NCBI RefSeq assembly: GCF_014647875.1
Contig: NZ_BMQA01000013.1
Location: forward strand, 150,817 to 214,816
DNA: 64,000 bases
Origin: Streptomyces brasiliensis
Lineage (GTDB): Bacteria > Actinomycetota > Actinomycetes > Streptomycetales > Streptomycetaceae
Reading direction: 5' to 3'
Part shown: positions 32,311-40,089 of the stretch, in pieces
Layout: every line of letters starts with the position of its first letter
How positions within the stretch are numbered: the stretch's first letter is position 1
The notes under the pieces: model-generated
Databases searched by the model: none
Told to the model about the DNA's origin: nothing
What the model saw: only the letters and a program-made list of their open reading frames with translations
Position numbers and translations under genes: made by a program

Positions 32311-32724
32311 TCACTCGTCGTCGAGTTGATGGTCGGCCCAGACGTAGCTCTCGGGCAGCAGGTCGGTGACGGGGACGGCCCGGGCGCGGTCAGCCGTGCC
32401 GACGATGACTTTGACGGTGGGGAAGTAGTCGAGCAGGACCTGACGGCATCGGCCGCACGGGGGAACCACCCCTCGCTCGCGGTCGCCGACAGCGACGATC
32501 GTGACCAGGTCGTAGGCGCCCTGGGCGGCTGCCGTGCCGATGAGGACCAGCTCGGCGCAGGGGCCACCGGTGAAGTGGTAGACGTTCACCGCGGTGACGA
32601 TCCGCCCGTCCCCGGTGCGGGCCGCCGCTGCGACGGTGTGGTTGTCGCCCTGGCAACGCGTGCGAGCGACGTGGGCCGCGACTTCGACGAGTTCGTGATC
32701 GACGTCAGGGGTGTGCGTGGTCAT
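32311..32724 (-). CDS. Blasticidin-S-deaminase-like cytidine deaminase family enzyme
   Basis: 137 residues from the ATG at 32724. The zinc site is Cys56-Ala-Glu58 (GGPCAELVLIG) with Cys90 and Cys93 (PPCGRCRQVLLDY). From memory of the fungal blasticidin S deaminase sequence, the match is strikingly close over NVYHFTGGPCAEL, GTAAA, the IVA-G---RG block, PCGRCRQVLLD and LLP-S/E-YVW, well beyond general cytidine deaminases. It may deaminate a cytosine nucleoside antibiotic, or cytidine itself. It precedes a DHFR-like pseudogene on the opposite strand. No biosynthetic genes for such an antibiotic are nearby. Confidence 0.82.
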   Translation of the reverse strand: MTTHTPDVDHELVEVAAHVARTRCQGDNHTVAAAARTGDGRIVTAVNVYHFTGGPCAELVLIGTAAAQGAYDLVTIVAVGDRERGVVPPCGRCRQVLLDYFPTVKVIVGTADRARAVPVTDLLPESYVWADHQLDDE

Positions 32725-32832
32725 CAGCTCTGCCTTTGTCTGTGTCGGGCGGACGTTCGTCCGAGCGACGGTGCTGGGCAAATGTATGTCGGTGGTGCGG
32801 GCGGTCTGTACTCGCGACGGAAGGGAGCAAGC

Positions 32833-33377
32833 GTGCCGAGCCATTCCGTCATCACGTCGCTCGACGGTTGCACGGCCGATCCCGAAGGCAGGTTCGACTG
32901 GGCCGAGCCGGACGAGGAGGAGCTCGCCGCCATCAATGATCTCGAGAGGGAGATCGGGACGTACCTGTACGGCCGCCGGATGTACGAGACCATGGTCTTC
33001 CGGGAGACCGCTTCCGTCGAGGAGCACTCGCCCGCGGTGCGGGACTTCGCCCGGATCTGGAGTTCCGCGGACAAGGTCGTCCACTCGAGCACACTGGAGG
33101 TGGTGTCCAGCGCGCGGACGCGGATCGAGCGGCGTTTCGCCCCCGATGCCGTCCGGACGCTGAAGGAACACGCGGACGTCAGCGTCGGTGGTCCGACCCT
33201 CGCCGGGCAGGCGGCCAAGGCGGGCCTGGTCGACGAATATCACCTGTTCGTCGTGCCCGTGCCGTCGGTGGAGGCACACCGGTCTTCCCGGAAGGGGTTC
33301 GTGTTCGGCCTGAGACAGTCGACGAGCACCGATTCGACAGCGGCGTGTCGTATTTGCGCTATCGGGCGCAGAGGTGA
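32833..33377 (+). pseudogene. Dihydrofolate-reductase/RibD C-terminal family gene with a frameshift
   Basis: The frame starts at the GTG at 32833 (AAGGGAG upstream) and reads as a DHFR-like family protein: VITSLDGCTADPEGRFDW, YLYGRRMYETM, and SVGGPTLAGQAAKAGLVDEY. After VVPVPS, near 33262-33268, the family pattern continues in another frame as GGGTPVFPEGVRVRPETVDE and then HRFDSGVSYLRYRAQR, ending at a TGA at 33375-33377. A one-base loss explains this. Either the gene is freshly broken or the base is a sequencing error; all other residues look intact. Confidence 0.75.
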
Positions 33378-33477
33378 TCTCGGCTGGTCCGGCCACGGCT
33401 GCGTGATCCGTCGTGGTGACGACGACGGCCCCGGCCAGGCCGACCACCGAGACCGGCGACCTTCTCCGGGGCTCGGC

Positions 33478-33630
33478 GTGACAGTGGAGGGGTTGACGGC
33501 GGATGAGGCCGAAGGTCGTCTGCGGCGCCGGGGGCCCAGTGCCGTCCGCTCGCAGCGCGCCCGGGGCCTGCTCGTGCTCCGGCGCCAGGTGCGTTCGCCG
33601 ATGCTCGGCAATGCTGCCGGTCCACGTCGC
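33478..33630 (+). pseudogene. Possible remnant of a cation-transporting P-type ATPase N-terminus
   Basis: From the GTG at 33478 a short stretch reads VEGLTADEAEGRLRRRGPSA followed by LLVLRRQVRSPMLGNAA. This matches the cation-ATPase N-terminal pattern (GL-x2-EA-x2-RL-x3-GPN, then R-Q-F-x-SP-L). The similarity ends near 33630 and no transmembrane or phosphorylation motifs follow. The rest of 33378-33886 shows no gene; it contains an AT-rich patch around 33826-33845 with TACATGTA, a likely promoter element of the next gene. Confidence 0.4.
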
Positions 33631-33886
33631 GGGCGCGTTGACCACCTCGACCTTCGTCATCGACGTGGCCCGGGCCGAGCCCGGCCCGGTCGGTACCCGT
33701 ACCGCCGTGGGCGACCGCCACCTGCCCGCAGGGCGGCCCGCTTCAGCGTGTCCCACCTGCGAACACCGGCTCGCCGATGAGCGAAGGGTGCTTGCCACGG
33801 CAAACCCCGGTCCACCACCAACGGCATTAAATACATGTACATTTGGAGAAACTCTAGCCGTTGCGGGTCCGGGGAGGCTGACGGCC

Positions 33887-34573
33887 ATGGCCAGGGGCCA
33901 CGTACGAGAGCGGCAACCTGAGTTGTCGCCTCGCCGTCGCGCCGTACTCGACGCCGTGCGGGACGCCCCTGCCCCATCGGGCGTCACCGAAGTCGCGGAC
34001 CGGCTGAGCGTGCATCCCAACACGGTGCGCTTCCACCTGGACGCGCTCGTGGCGCAGGGCCGTATCGAGCGGACGGTGGAGGAGCCGTCCGGGCCGGGAC
34101 GGCCACGCACCGTCTACACCTCACGGCAGGGCATGGACCGGGGTGGAGAGCGCCGCTACCGTCTGCTGGCCCGGATCCTGCTCGGCCAGTTGGAGTCGAC
34201 CGGGCCCGATGCAGAGGCCGCGGCCACCGCCGCGGGGCGCGCGTGGGGGCGGTATCTCGTCGAGCAATGGCCCCCTTCCAGCCGCCCGACCGCGCGGGAG
34301 GCCCTCGAGCGGCTCGCCGAGATGCTCACGGACTTGGGCTTCGACCCGTGGATCACTGACGAGGGCGGGCCGGTCGGCAGCATACGGCTACGGCACTGCC
34401 CCTTCCTCGAGCTCGCCGAGGAATACGGCACGATCGTCTGTCCACTGCATCTGGGCCTGATCCGGGGCGCCTTGGCCGAACTGAGCGCCCCCCTGGAGGC
34501 CACCCGACTCGAACCGTTCGCCGAGCCCGACGCGTGCCTGGCACACCTCGCCGCCTCCGGAACCGCCGCATAG
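33887..34573 (+). CDS. Winged-helix transcriptional regulator with a C-terminal cysteine cluster
   Basis: 228 residues from the ATG at 33887, with GGGGAGG 9 nt upstream. The N-terminal winged helix (about 15-75) contains SGVTEVADRLSVHPNTVRFH and the wing PSGPGRPRTVY. The C-terminal domain has Cys171 (LRHCPFLEL), Cys185 (IVCPLHLG) and Cys217 (PDACLAH), spaced like the Fe-S-binding region of SufR-type regulators, so it may sense iron-sulfur or redox state (inference). An AT-rich patch with TACATGTA lies about 55 bp upstream. No obvious target gene is adjacent, since the neighbours are remnants. Confidence 0.78.
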   Translation: MARGHVRERQPELSPRRRAVLDAVRDAPAPSGVTEVADRLSVHPNTVRFHLDALVAQGRIERTVEEPSGPGRPRTVYTSRQGMDRGGERRYRLLARILLGQLESTGPDAEAAATAAGRAWGRYLVEQWPPSSRPTAREALERLAEMLTDLGFDPWITDEGGPVGSIRLRHCPFLELAEEYGTIVCPLHLGLIRGALAELSAPLEATRLEPFAEPDACLAHLAASGTAA

Positions 34574-34599
34574 GACCGCGCACATGCCTTCCGGAACCG

Positions 34600-34888
34600 A
34601 GGAGTTCTTCACCAGACCGCCGGCGAACGCCGACGCACCCAGAGGGAGATCGGACGCGGATCGCCGCCCCCATCGGTCGCCCAGCGCCCCGCCGAGCAAC
34701 AGGGCCGCCGCGTAGGTGAGCGTGTAGATCGTCGCGACCCACTGGAGCGAAGTCGCCGAGGCGTGCAGCGAGCTGCCGAGGTCGGGCAACGCGACGTTGA
34801 TCATCGTCGAGTTGAACATGCTCAGCATCAGCCCCAGACACATAGCCATAAGGACGACCGTTGTGCTGCTGCGTCCGCGTATCGGCAC
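34600..34888 (-). pseudogene. Truncated MFS drug transporter (DHA2 type), first two helices only
   Basis: From the ATG at 34888 the frame reads like an EmrB/QacA transporter: a first helix (LMAMCLGLMLSMFNSTMINV), ALPDLGSSLHAS, a second helix and the conserved loop GDRWGRR. After GASAFAGGLV similarity stops and the frame runs into the end of the cysteine-cluster regulator on the other strand. Twelve helices are missing, so the pump cannot work. It is divergent from an intact MarR gene with an intact palindrome between, the classic layout of a MarR-controlled efflux pump. Confidence 0.75.
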
Positions 34889-34906
34889 GAGGCCACTCCC
34901 GCTATC

Positions 34907-34925
34907 TATAGGTAGGCTAACTATA
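34907..34925. promoter_or_regulatory. MarR-type operator palindrome
   Basis: TATAGGTAG (34907-34915) and CTAACTATA (34917-34925) are inverted copies around one base with one mismatch. The element is AT-rich in a very GC-rich region and lies between the divergent MFS remnant and the MarR gene, 23 bp before the MarR start. It likely overlaps the promoters of both. Confidence 0.7.
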
Positions 34926-34948
34926 AACGCCGACCGAGGGACCGGGCC

Positions 34949-35374
34949 GTGGACGAGTTGACGAACGAGACGCGCAAGAGACTGCTGCGGATCAGCCAGG
35001 CGGTCCGGCGCGAAGCGGCCGGTCTCCGGGTCACCACCGCGCAGGGGGCCGTACTGAGCCTGCTGAGCGGCGGCCCCATGGGCATCGGCGAGCTGGCCCG
35101 CGCCGAAGGCGTTCAGCCGCCGACCATGACCCAGCTCGTCAATCGCATGGAGGCGGCGGGGTGGGTGGTGCGTTCGGGGCCGGCCCGCAGGGGAAGCACG
35201 GTGCAGATCACCGCCGTGGGGCGACGGGTGGCGGCGGACGTGTGTGAGAGCCGCAACAAGCTGCTGGCAGAACGCATGGCCGGCCTCACCGCTGAGGACC
35301 GCGAAGCGCTCCGCGCAGTCCTGCCCGTCTTCGACAAGATGTTCGGCGCACCGGTTTCCAGCTCAAACCCGTGA
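34949..35374 (+). CDS. MarR-family transcriptional regulator
   Basis: 141 residues from the GTG at 34949. The winged helix is complete: GPMGIGELARAEGVQPPTMT, TQLVNRMEAAGWVVR and the wing RRGSTVQITAVGRRVA, with dimerisation helices at both ends. It is divergent from the truncated MFS gene with a palindromic operator between them. It probably repressed that pump and itself; after loss of the pump it may regulate only itself or distant genes. Its 3' end overlaps the WYL remnant by 12 nt on the other strand. Confidence 0.85.
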   Translation: MDELTNETRKRLLRISQAVRREAAGLRVTTAQGAVLSLLSGGPMGIGELARAEGVQPPTMTQLVNRMEAAGWVVRSGPARRGSTVQITAVGRRVAADVCESRNKLLAERMAGLTAEDREALRAVLPVFDKMFGAPVSSSNP

Positions 35375-36201
35375 CCGTGGGACGTCCTCAGGGGCAGGTG
35401 AAGCGTCGGACGAGGCCGGCGGCGCGAGGGGTGCGGCGGACGCGGCCTTGGCACACCGGTCGGTCAGGCGTGCGAAGGCGTCCTTGAGCTCGGCTGGTCC
35501 GACCGCTTCGATGTCGGCGTCGAACCTTCCGACGGTGGCGGCCAGGCCGGTCCATGGCCACGAACCCAGGACGAGCCGGCAGCGGTCCGGGCCGAGCTCC
35601 TCGACGAGTCCTTCGCGGGTGTAGCGGGATATGACGTCGGCGGGCAGATCGAGGATCACCTCGTCGCGAAAGGGCCGGCCGCCGGAACCGCCCGGTCCTC
35701 CGGAACCGACGGAGCCCCGGAATCTGCCGGCCACGAAGGCGGCCACGTCACCGCCGGGCAGCTCGCGTGGAGTGAAGCGGGGCCCTGCAGGCGTACGCGG
35801 GCTGATCCGGTCGGCCCGGAAAATGCGCCAGTCGTCGCGATCGACGTCCCACGCGACGAGGCACCAGCGCCCGCCCCGATTGCCGAGGTGATGGGGCCGG
35901 ACCCGGCCCGGTGGAGTCGCGGTCCGCTCGCCGTCGCCCGCTCCCGATGGGGATGCGGGGGTGTAGTCGAAGCGCGGCACCTCATGGGTGGGGACGGGGC
36001 GCTGAGCGTCATGAGCACGCTGCTGTCGACCTGCGGGCCCCGCTCGAGCGGTGGCTCGAGCGGGGCCCGGACGGTGTCGATACGGCGGCGCAGTCGTGCG
36101 GGCATGACCTGGCGAACGGTGGTCGGTGCGCGCGCCGCCGCTTCCTCGATGCCGGCGCCGGTGGTGGTGGCGAGCTGGAGCGCGACGGGCGTGGCACGCA
36201 C
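35363..36201 (-). pseudogene. N-terminally truncated and frameshifted WYL-domain (YafY-type) regulator
   Basis: The upstream frame (from about 36201) reads PVALQLATTTGAG, LPARLRRRIDTVRA-like sequence and PQVDSSVLMTLSAP, the region before the WYL domain. Near 35975 the reading passes to another frame, VPRFDYTPASPSG, HHLGNRGGRWCLVAWDVDRD and WRIFRADRIS, the WYL domain itself, then a WCX-like C-terminus (REGLVEELGPDRCRLVLGSW). The DNA-binding domain expected upstream is absent because the nuclease gene ends at 36223. It is a relic of a transcription factor. Confidence 0.7.
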
Positions 36202-36222
36202 GCCACGCCTGTCGTCCGTGAA

Positions 36223-38649
36223 CTACTTGAAGCGGACCACCTGCGGGTCGTGGTCGCTCGTCTGGTCGTGGAACTCGGAGTTGATGTGCACGACCTCGTA
36301 CTCCGGCTTCTTGATGGCGCGGGAGACCAGGATGTGGTCCAGCGTCTGCGAGTTGCCGTCGTACACGTAGCTGTAGCGCTCGTTCACCGGCAGGGTGTTG
36401 ATGAGGTCCGTGAGGATTCCGCCGGCGGTCAGCGTGGTCAGGGGCTTGGAGAACTGGTAGTCGTTCAGGTCTCCGAGGACGACGACCTTGGCCTTCGCGT
36501 CCTTGGCGAGCAGGCTGGAGACGAAGGTGTTGACCTCCTGGGCCTGAGTCGTGCGCTGGGTCTCCGAGCCGAGCGTCGGCGGCTGGAAGGCTCCGTGGAC
36601 CGGCTGGTCGCCGCCCTTGGAGTTGAAGTGGTTGCCGATGACGAAGACCTGCTGGCCGCGGAAGGTGAACTCACCGACCAGCGGCTTGCGGCTGCTCTTC
36701 CAGGCGTCCGAGGTCGGGTCGATCCTGCCCGGCGACACGGAGAGCCGGACACCCTTCTTGTCGTCACGGACGGCTTCGACCGCCGTGGTGGAGTCGCCGC
36801 CCGGCCGGTCCACGAAGCTGACCCGCTCGGGGTTGAACAGGAAGACCGTGCGGATGTTGCCGCCGGGCTCGCCGCCGTCGGAGTCGTTGACCGGGTCGAT
36901 GGACCGCCAGTCGTACGCCGGGCCACCGGCCGCCTTGATGGCGTCGACGAACTGGCTGATGGTGCTGTCGGCCGCGACGGTGCCGTCGTCCTTGGCGCCG
37001 TTGTTGTCCTGGATCTCCTCGAGGCTCACGATGTCCGGGGAGGCCAGGTTCTTGACGATGCCCTCGGCGAGCCGGTCGAACTTGCTCTGCGGGTCCGTCG
37101 GGTCGAGGTTCTCGACGTTGTACGTGGCGACCGAGAGCTCGTTGGACTTGCCGTGCTCGGCGACGCCGGGAGTCAGCCCACCCGGCACAACCGTCCCGAG
37201 CGCGGTCGCCTGGATGTTGTAGCCGCCGTAGTCCGCGTAGTCCACGGGACCGGTCGTCGTGCCCGCGAGGGTGTCCCCGACGTCGGCCTTGAGCTGCTCA
37301 CCCGTGACCGAAGTGACCAGCAGACGCCCGGAGTTGGGGTCGTCGTACCCGGTGAGTACCGTGCCACCGCGAGGCGTCGGGTTCTGCTCGGGCTTGGTGG
37401 TGATCCACGTCTCGTTGTACTCGTTGCTGGCGCCCACCACGCGGGAGTCGCCGACCTGCACCAGCATGCCCTCACGGGACTCCAGCCAGTCCAACGCGTA
37501 CGCATCCGGCTTCAGTTCCAGGGACTCGATGCTTCCGCCCTGGGCCTGCGGGGCGTAGGCCTCCGGCAGCGTGGCCGAGCCGATGGTCTCCGCCTCCGGC
37601 AGCGCGTTCCCGGACGACAGCACAATGGCCTTCGGGCCGGTCAGCTCGGTCACGGACTGCGTGCCGCTGCTCTGGCCGCCCGGGTAGTACTCGCTCACCT
37701 TGCCCGACACCAGCACCGAGTCGCCGACCTTGACGGTCGGGGTGGCGGAGCCGGTGTAGACGAAGATGCCCTCGCTGGTGGCCGCGTTCCCGTCCGCGTC
37801 GGGGTCCTGGATCCAGTAGCCCTTCGAGCCGCTGCTGCGCACACCGGTCACCACGCCGGGCACGTTGGTGACGGTCTTGCCGTTCTGCGGCGAGATCCGG
37901 GTGCTGCCCTGGATGTCGTGGATGCGCAGGCTTCCCGGCGTGGTGTCGGTGGGCGACGGAGTGGGGGAGGGCGAGGGGTCGCCGGAGCCGCCGCCCGTGC
38001 TGTTGCGGGGGCTCGGTGTGCCGCCCGTGAAGTCGGCGGAGTTGTCGTCCGTGTCGGCGAGAGCGGTGCCGCGTGCGACGGAGGCGGTGTTGCTCGCCCC
38101 GGTGGCGGGGGAGCCCTCGCGCACCACGGCGGTGCCGAAGCCGACCAGGTCCCTGACGGTGCCGTCGGCCGCGCAGTCGGCGGCGGTCAGGCAGGTGAGC
38201 GCGGTGGTGGAGTGGACCAGCGCGACGGTTCCGCTGGTCGCCGACATCGGGATGGCGCCGCTGGCGTCGGGCGTGGGCAGAGCGGTGTCGCCACCCGTGC
38301 CCATGGCCTCCTGGACCAGGTAGTTGCCACCTGCGGGAACGGATCCGCTGAGCGGCGTGACCTGCCACTTGCTGTTGGCGGTGGGCGCGCCGCTGAGGTA
38401 CTGCACCGACCATCCGCTCAGGTCGAACGGCGCGGAGCCCGCGTTGCCCAGTTCGATGAAGTCGTTGGTGAGGGAGGCGCCGGAGTTGCCACCGCCGCCG
38501 TAGACCTCGGAGATGACGGCGTCCGGAGACGGCGCCGCCTCGGCCACGAGGGGAAGGCCGATCAGGGATCCGGCGATGCCGAGCGGGAGCGCTATGAGGC
38601 CGGCCTTGGCGCCTTTGCCGCGCAGGGACGGCGGTATGCGTGAGGACAC
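36223..38649 (-). CDS. Secreted ExeM/NucH-family endonuclease with lamin-tail domain
   Basis: 808 residues from the GTG at 38649. A signal peptide (GLIALPLGIAGSLIGLPLVA, then EAAP) is followed by a lamin-tail domain (VISEVYGGGGNSGA, NDFIELGNAG), a Pro/Ser/Thr linker near 225-240, an OB-fold region of ExeM type, and an endonuclease/exonuclease/phosphatase domain from about 510. Catalytic motifs: ATYNVENLDP, SLEEIQDN, GNHFNSKGG, LGDLNDYQFS and SDHDPQVV. It should degrade extracellular DNA, perhaps for phosphate or nucleoside supply. It stands alone with a 690-bp upstream gap. Confidence 0.9.
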   Translation of the reverse strand: MSSRIPPSLRGKGAKAGLIALPLGIAGSLIGLPLVAEAAPSPDAVISEVYGGGGNSGASLTNDFIELGNAGSAPFDLSGWSVQYLSGAPTANSKWQVTPLSGSVPAGGNYLVQEAMGTGGDTALPTPDASGAIPMSATSGTVALVHSTTALTCLTAADCAADGTVRDLVGFGTAVVREGSPATGASNTASVARGTALADTDDNSADFTGGTPSPRNSTGGGSGDPSPSPTPSPTDTTPGSLRIHDIQGSTRISPQNGKTVTNVPGVVTGVRSSGSKGYWIQDPDADGNAATSEGIFVYTGSATPTVKVGDSVLVSGKVSEYYPGGQSSGTQSVTELTGPKAIVLSSGNALPEAETIGSATLPEAYAPQAQGGSIESLELKPDAYALDWLESREGMLVQVGDSRVVGASNEYNETWITTKPEQNPTPRGGTVLTGYDDPNSGRLLVTSVTGEQLKADVGDTLAGTTTGPVDYADYGGYNIQATALGTVVPGGLTPGVAEHGKSNELSVATYNVENLDPTDPQSKFDRLAEGIVKNLASPDIVSLEEIQDNNGAKDDGTVAADSTISQFVDAIKAAGGPAYDWRSIDPVNDSDGGEPGGNIRTVFLFNPERVSFVDRPGGDSTTAVEAVRDDKKGVRLSVSPGRIDPTSDAWKSSRKPLVGEFTFRGQQVFVIGNHFNSKGGDQPVHGAFQPPTLGSETQRTTQAQEVNTFVSSLLAKDAKAKVVVLGDLNDYQFSKPLTTLTAGGILTDLINTLPVNERYSYVYDGNSQTLDHILVSRAIKKPEYEVVHINSEFHDQTSDHDPQVVRFK

Positions 38650-39339
38650 GTGGGGCTCTTTCGTGCAGGAGTCGATGACAGAACGAGGCCCCTGAACCGT
38701 GGGAGGTGGCAGGCCGGTTTGTGGGCCAGGTGAGAAGATACGCGCGTAGATTGTGCGCTACAAGAAGTTGGACCGACCTCGGGGCGAGCGTTTCCCCAAC
38801 TGTTCGACGGATGTAACCCGGCAGGCCGGGTCTGTGCGAGAAACGGTGTCGAAGAGCGGGCCGTGACGGTCGGTCCGGCCCTCCCCGCCACGCTCCCGTC
38901 CGACCGATACCAGTCCACGCGGGAACTGGACGTGTCGCTCATGCGGCCGGTTCGCCCCGGTCCGATCCTTGGACACGGCGCGTGGTGCACCGGGACGGCG
39001 ACATCGCCTCCGGCGAAGGGGCGTTGACGACCGGCAGGGCGCGCGACGATCGCGTCGGCGACCGCGGCGGCTCGGATCATCCCCCTTGAGAGCGCGCCGA
39101 CCGCAGTGTGACACCGTCGCCTCTCTGTTCGGCGGGGACGAGGCGTGACCGGTCGTCGAGCACCTCGTTGACCAAGCGGTGCCACCTCTCAAGGCCGTGA
39201 CCGTGCCTGACCGTGTGCCGAGGCAGCCCACGTCTGCCGCGGTCGGACAGACTCCGGACATACCGTATCGATCACCGTTCCCCGGTGTGGCCTTGCCACC
39301 TGCAACGTCGGTCCGTGGGAACAGCAGGAGCGATCCGCC
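38650..39339. other. 690-bp interval without a supported gene
   Basis: No frame in this stretch shows a convincing family, start and codon bias. It should contain the promoter of the nuclease gene near 38650-38770, where the G+C content drops (GTAGATTGTGCGCTACAAG at about 38745). The rest may be a decayed gene, but I see no readable motif. Confidence 0.35.
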
Positions 39340-39903
39340 ATGACGCAACACCAGCGAAAGCGCCGAGCGCTACGTACTGAGGAACCCGGCGGGCCCCGGC
39401 CGTCCGACGAAGGACTCCAGCAGATCCGCGACGCGCTGCCGCCGGCCCGTCACGCCCGTACCGCCGAGCCGGACCCACGGCCCGTGGCCGCCGCGGTCCC
39501 CGAGGAGCTGATGGCGGCCGTCACCTATCACTGCCGCTACATCAGCAAGCACCTCGCCAAGGCCCAGAACCTCGGCTCCCAGCACAAGACCTCCATGGAG
39601 GAGTGGCAACGCCTGGTTCTGTACGCCCTCACCGACGCACTCGCCCACAACCATCTGCTGGTCGGCGCGTTGGCGGCTTACCTTCAGCGGCAGCAGGTCG
39701 ACGACGACCTCGTACGCCGCTATCTGCAGACACCCGACCCCGACCGCTATGTCACGCGCCACGCCATCGACCACCTCGACGGTCTCACCGGCTCGCGACC
39801 CGAGACCGCGGAAGAACCGGCGTGGACCCATGTGGGCCGGTGCATCGCGCGCAGCGCGCACGCGGCGGAAGCCGCCGGATCGGACGAAAAGACGGTCAGG
39901 TGA
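39340..39903 (+). CDS. Protein of unknown function
   Basis: 187 residues; CAGGAG lies 9 nt before the ATG. The first 45 residues are basic and Pro-rich, then mostly helix: ELMAAVTYHCRYISKHLAKA, WQRLVLYALTDALAHNHLLV and LQRQQVDDDLVRRYLQT. There is no signal peptide, membrane segment or known motif. Codon use is typical of the genome, so it is likely a real gene. It stands between the nuclease and the MMPL transporter with a 186-bp gap to the latter. I do not recognise a family. Confidence 0.6.
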   Translation: MTQHQRKRRALRTEEPGGPRPSDEGLQQIRDALPPARHARTAEPDPRPVAAAVPEELMAAVTYHCRYISKHLAKAQNLGSQHKTSMEEWQRLVLYALTDALAHNHLLVGALAAYLQRQQVDDDLVRRYLQTPDPDRYVTRHAIDHLDGLTGSRPETAEEPAWTHVGRCIARSAHAAEAAGSDEKTVR

Positions 39904-40089
39904 GCCCTTTTGTCCTGGCGCGGCACGCCGGAGGACGGGGCTCCTGTGATGCTCTCGGCGGGACCTCACTACCATCGGAGCCCTAGACAACCGTTCGACC
40001 GGTCCGCAGTTGAGAACCGGTCGGGGTCGCCGATGCCAGGGTCCGCTCCCCGGGCTGCGGTGATCTTCCTGTCCAGGAGGACCTTCCGC

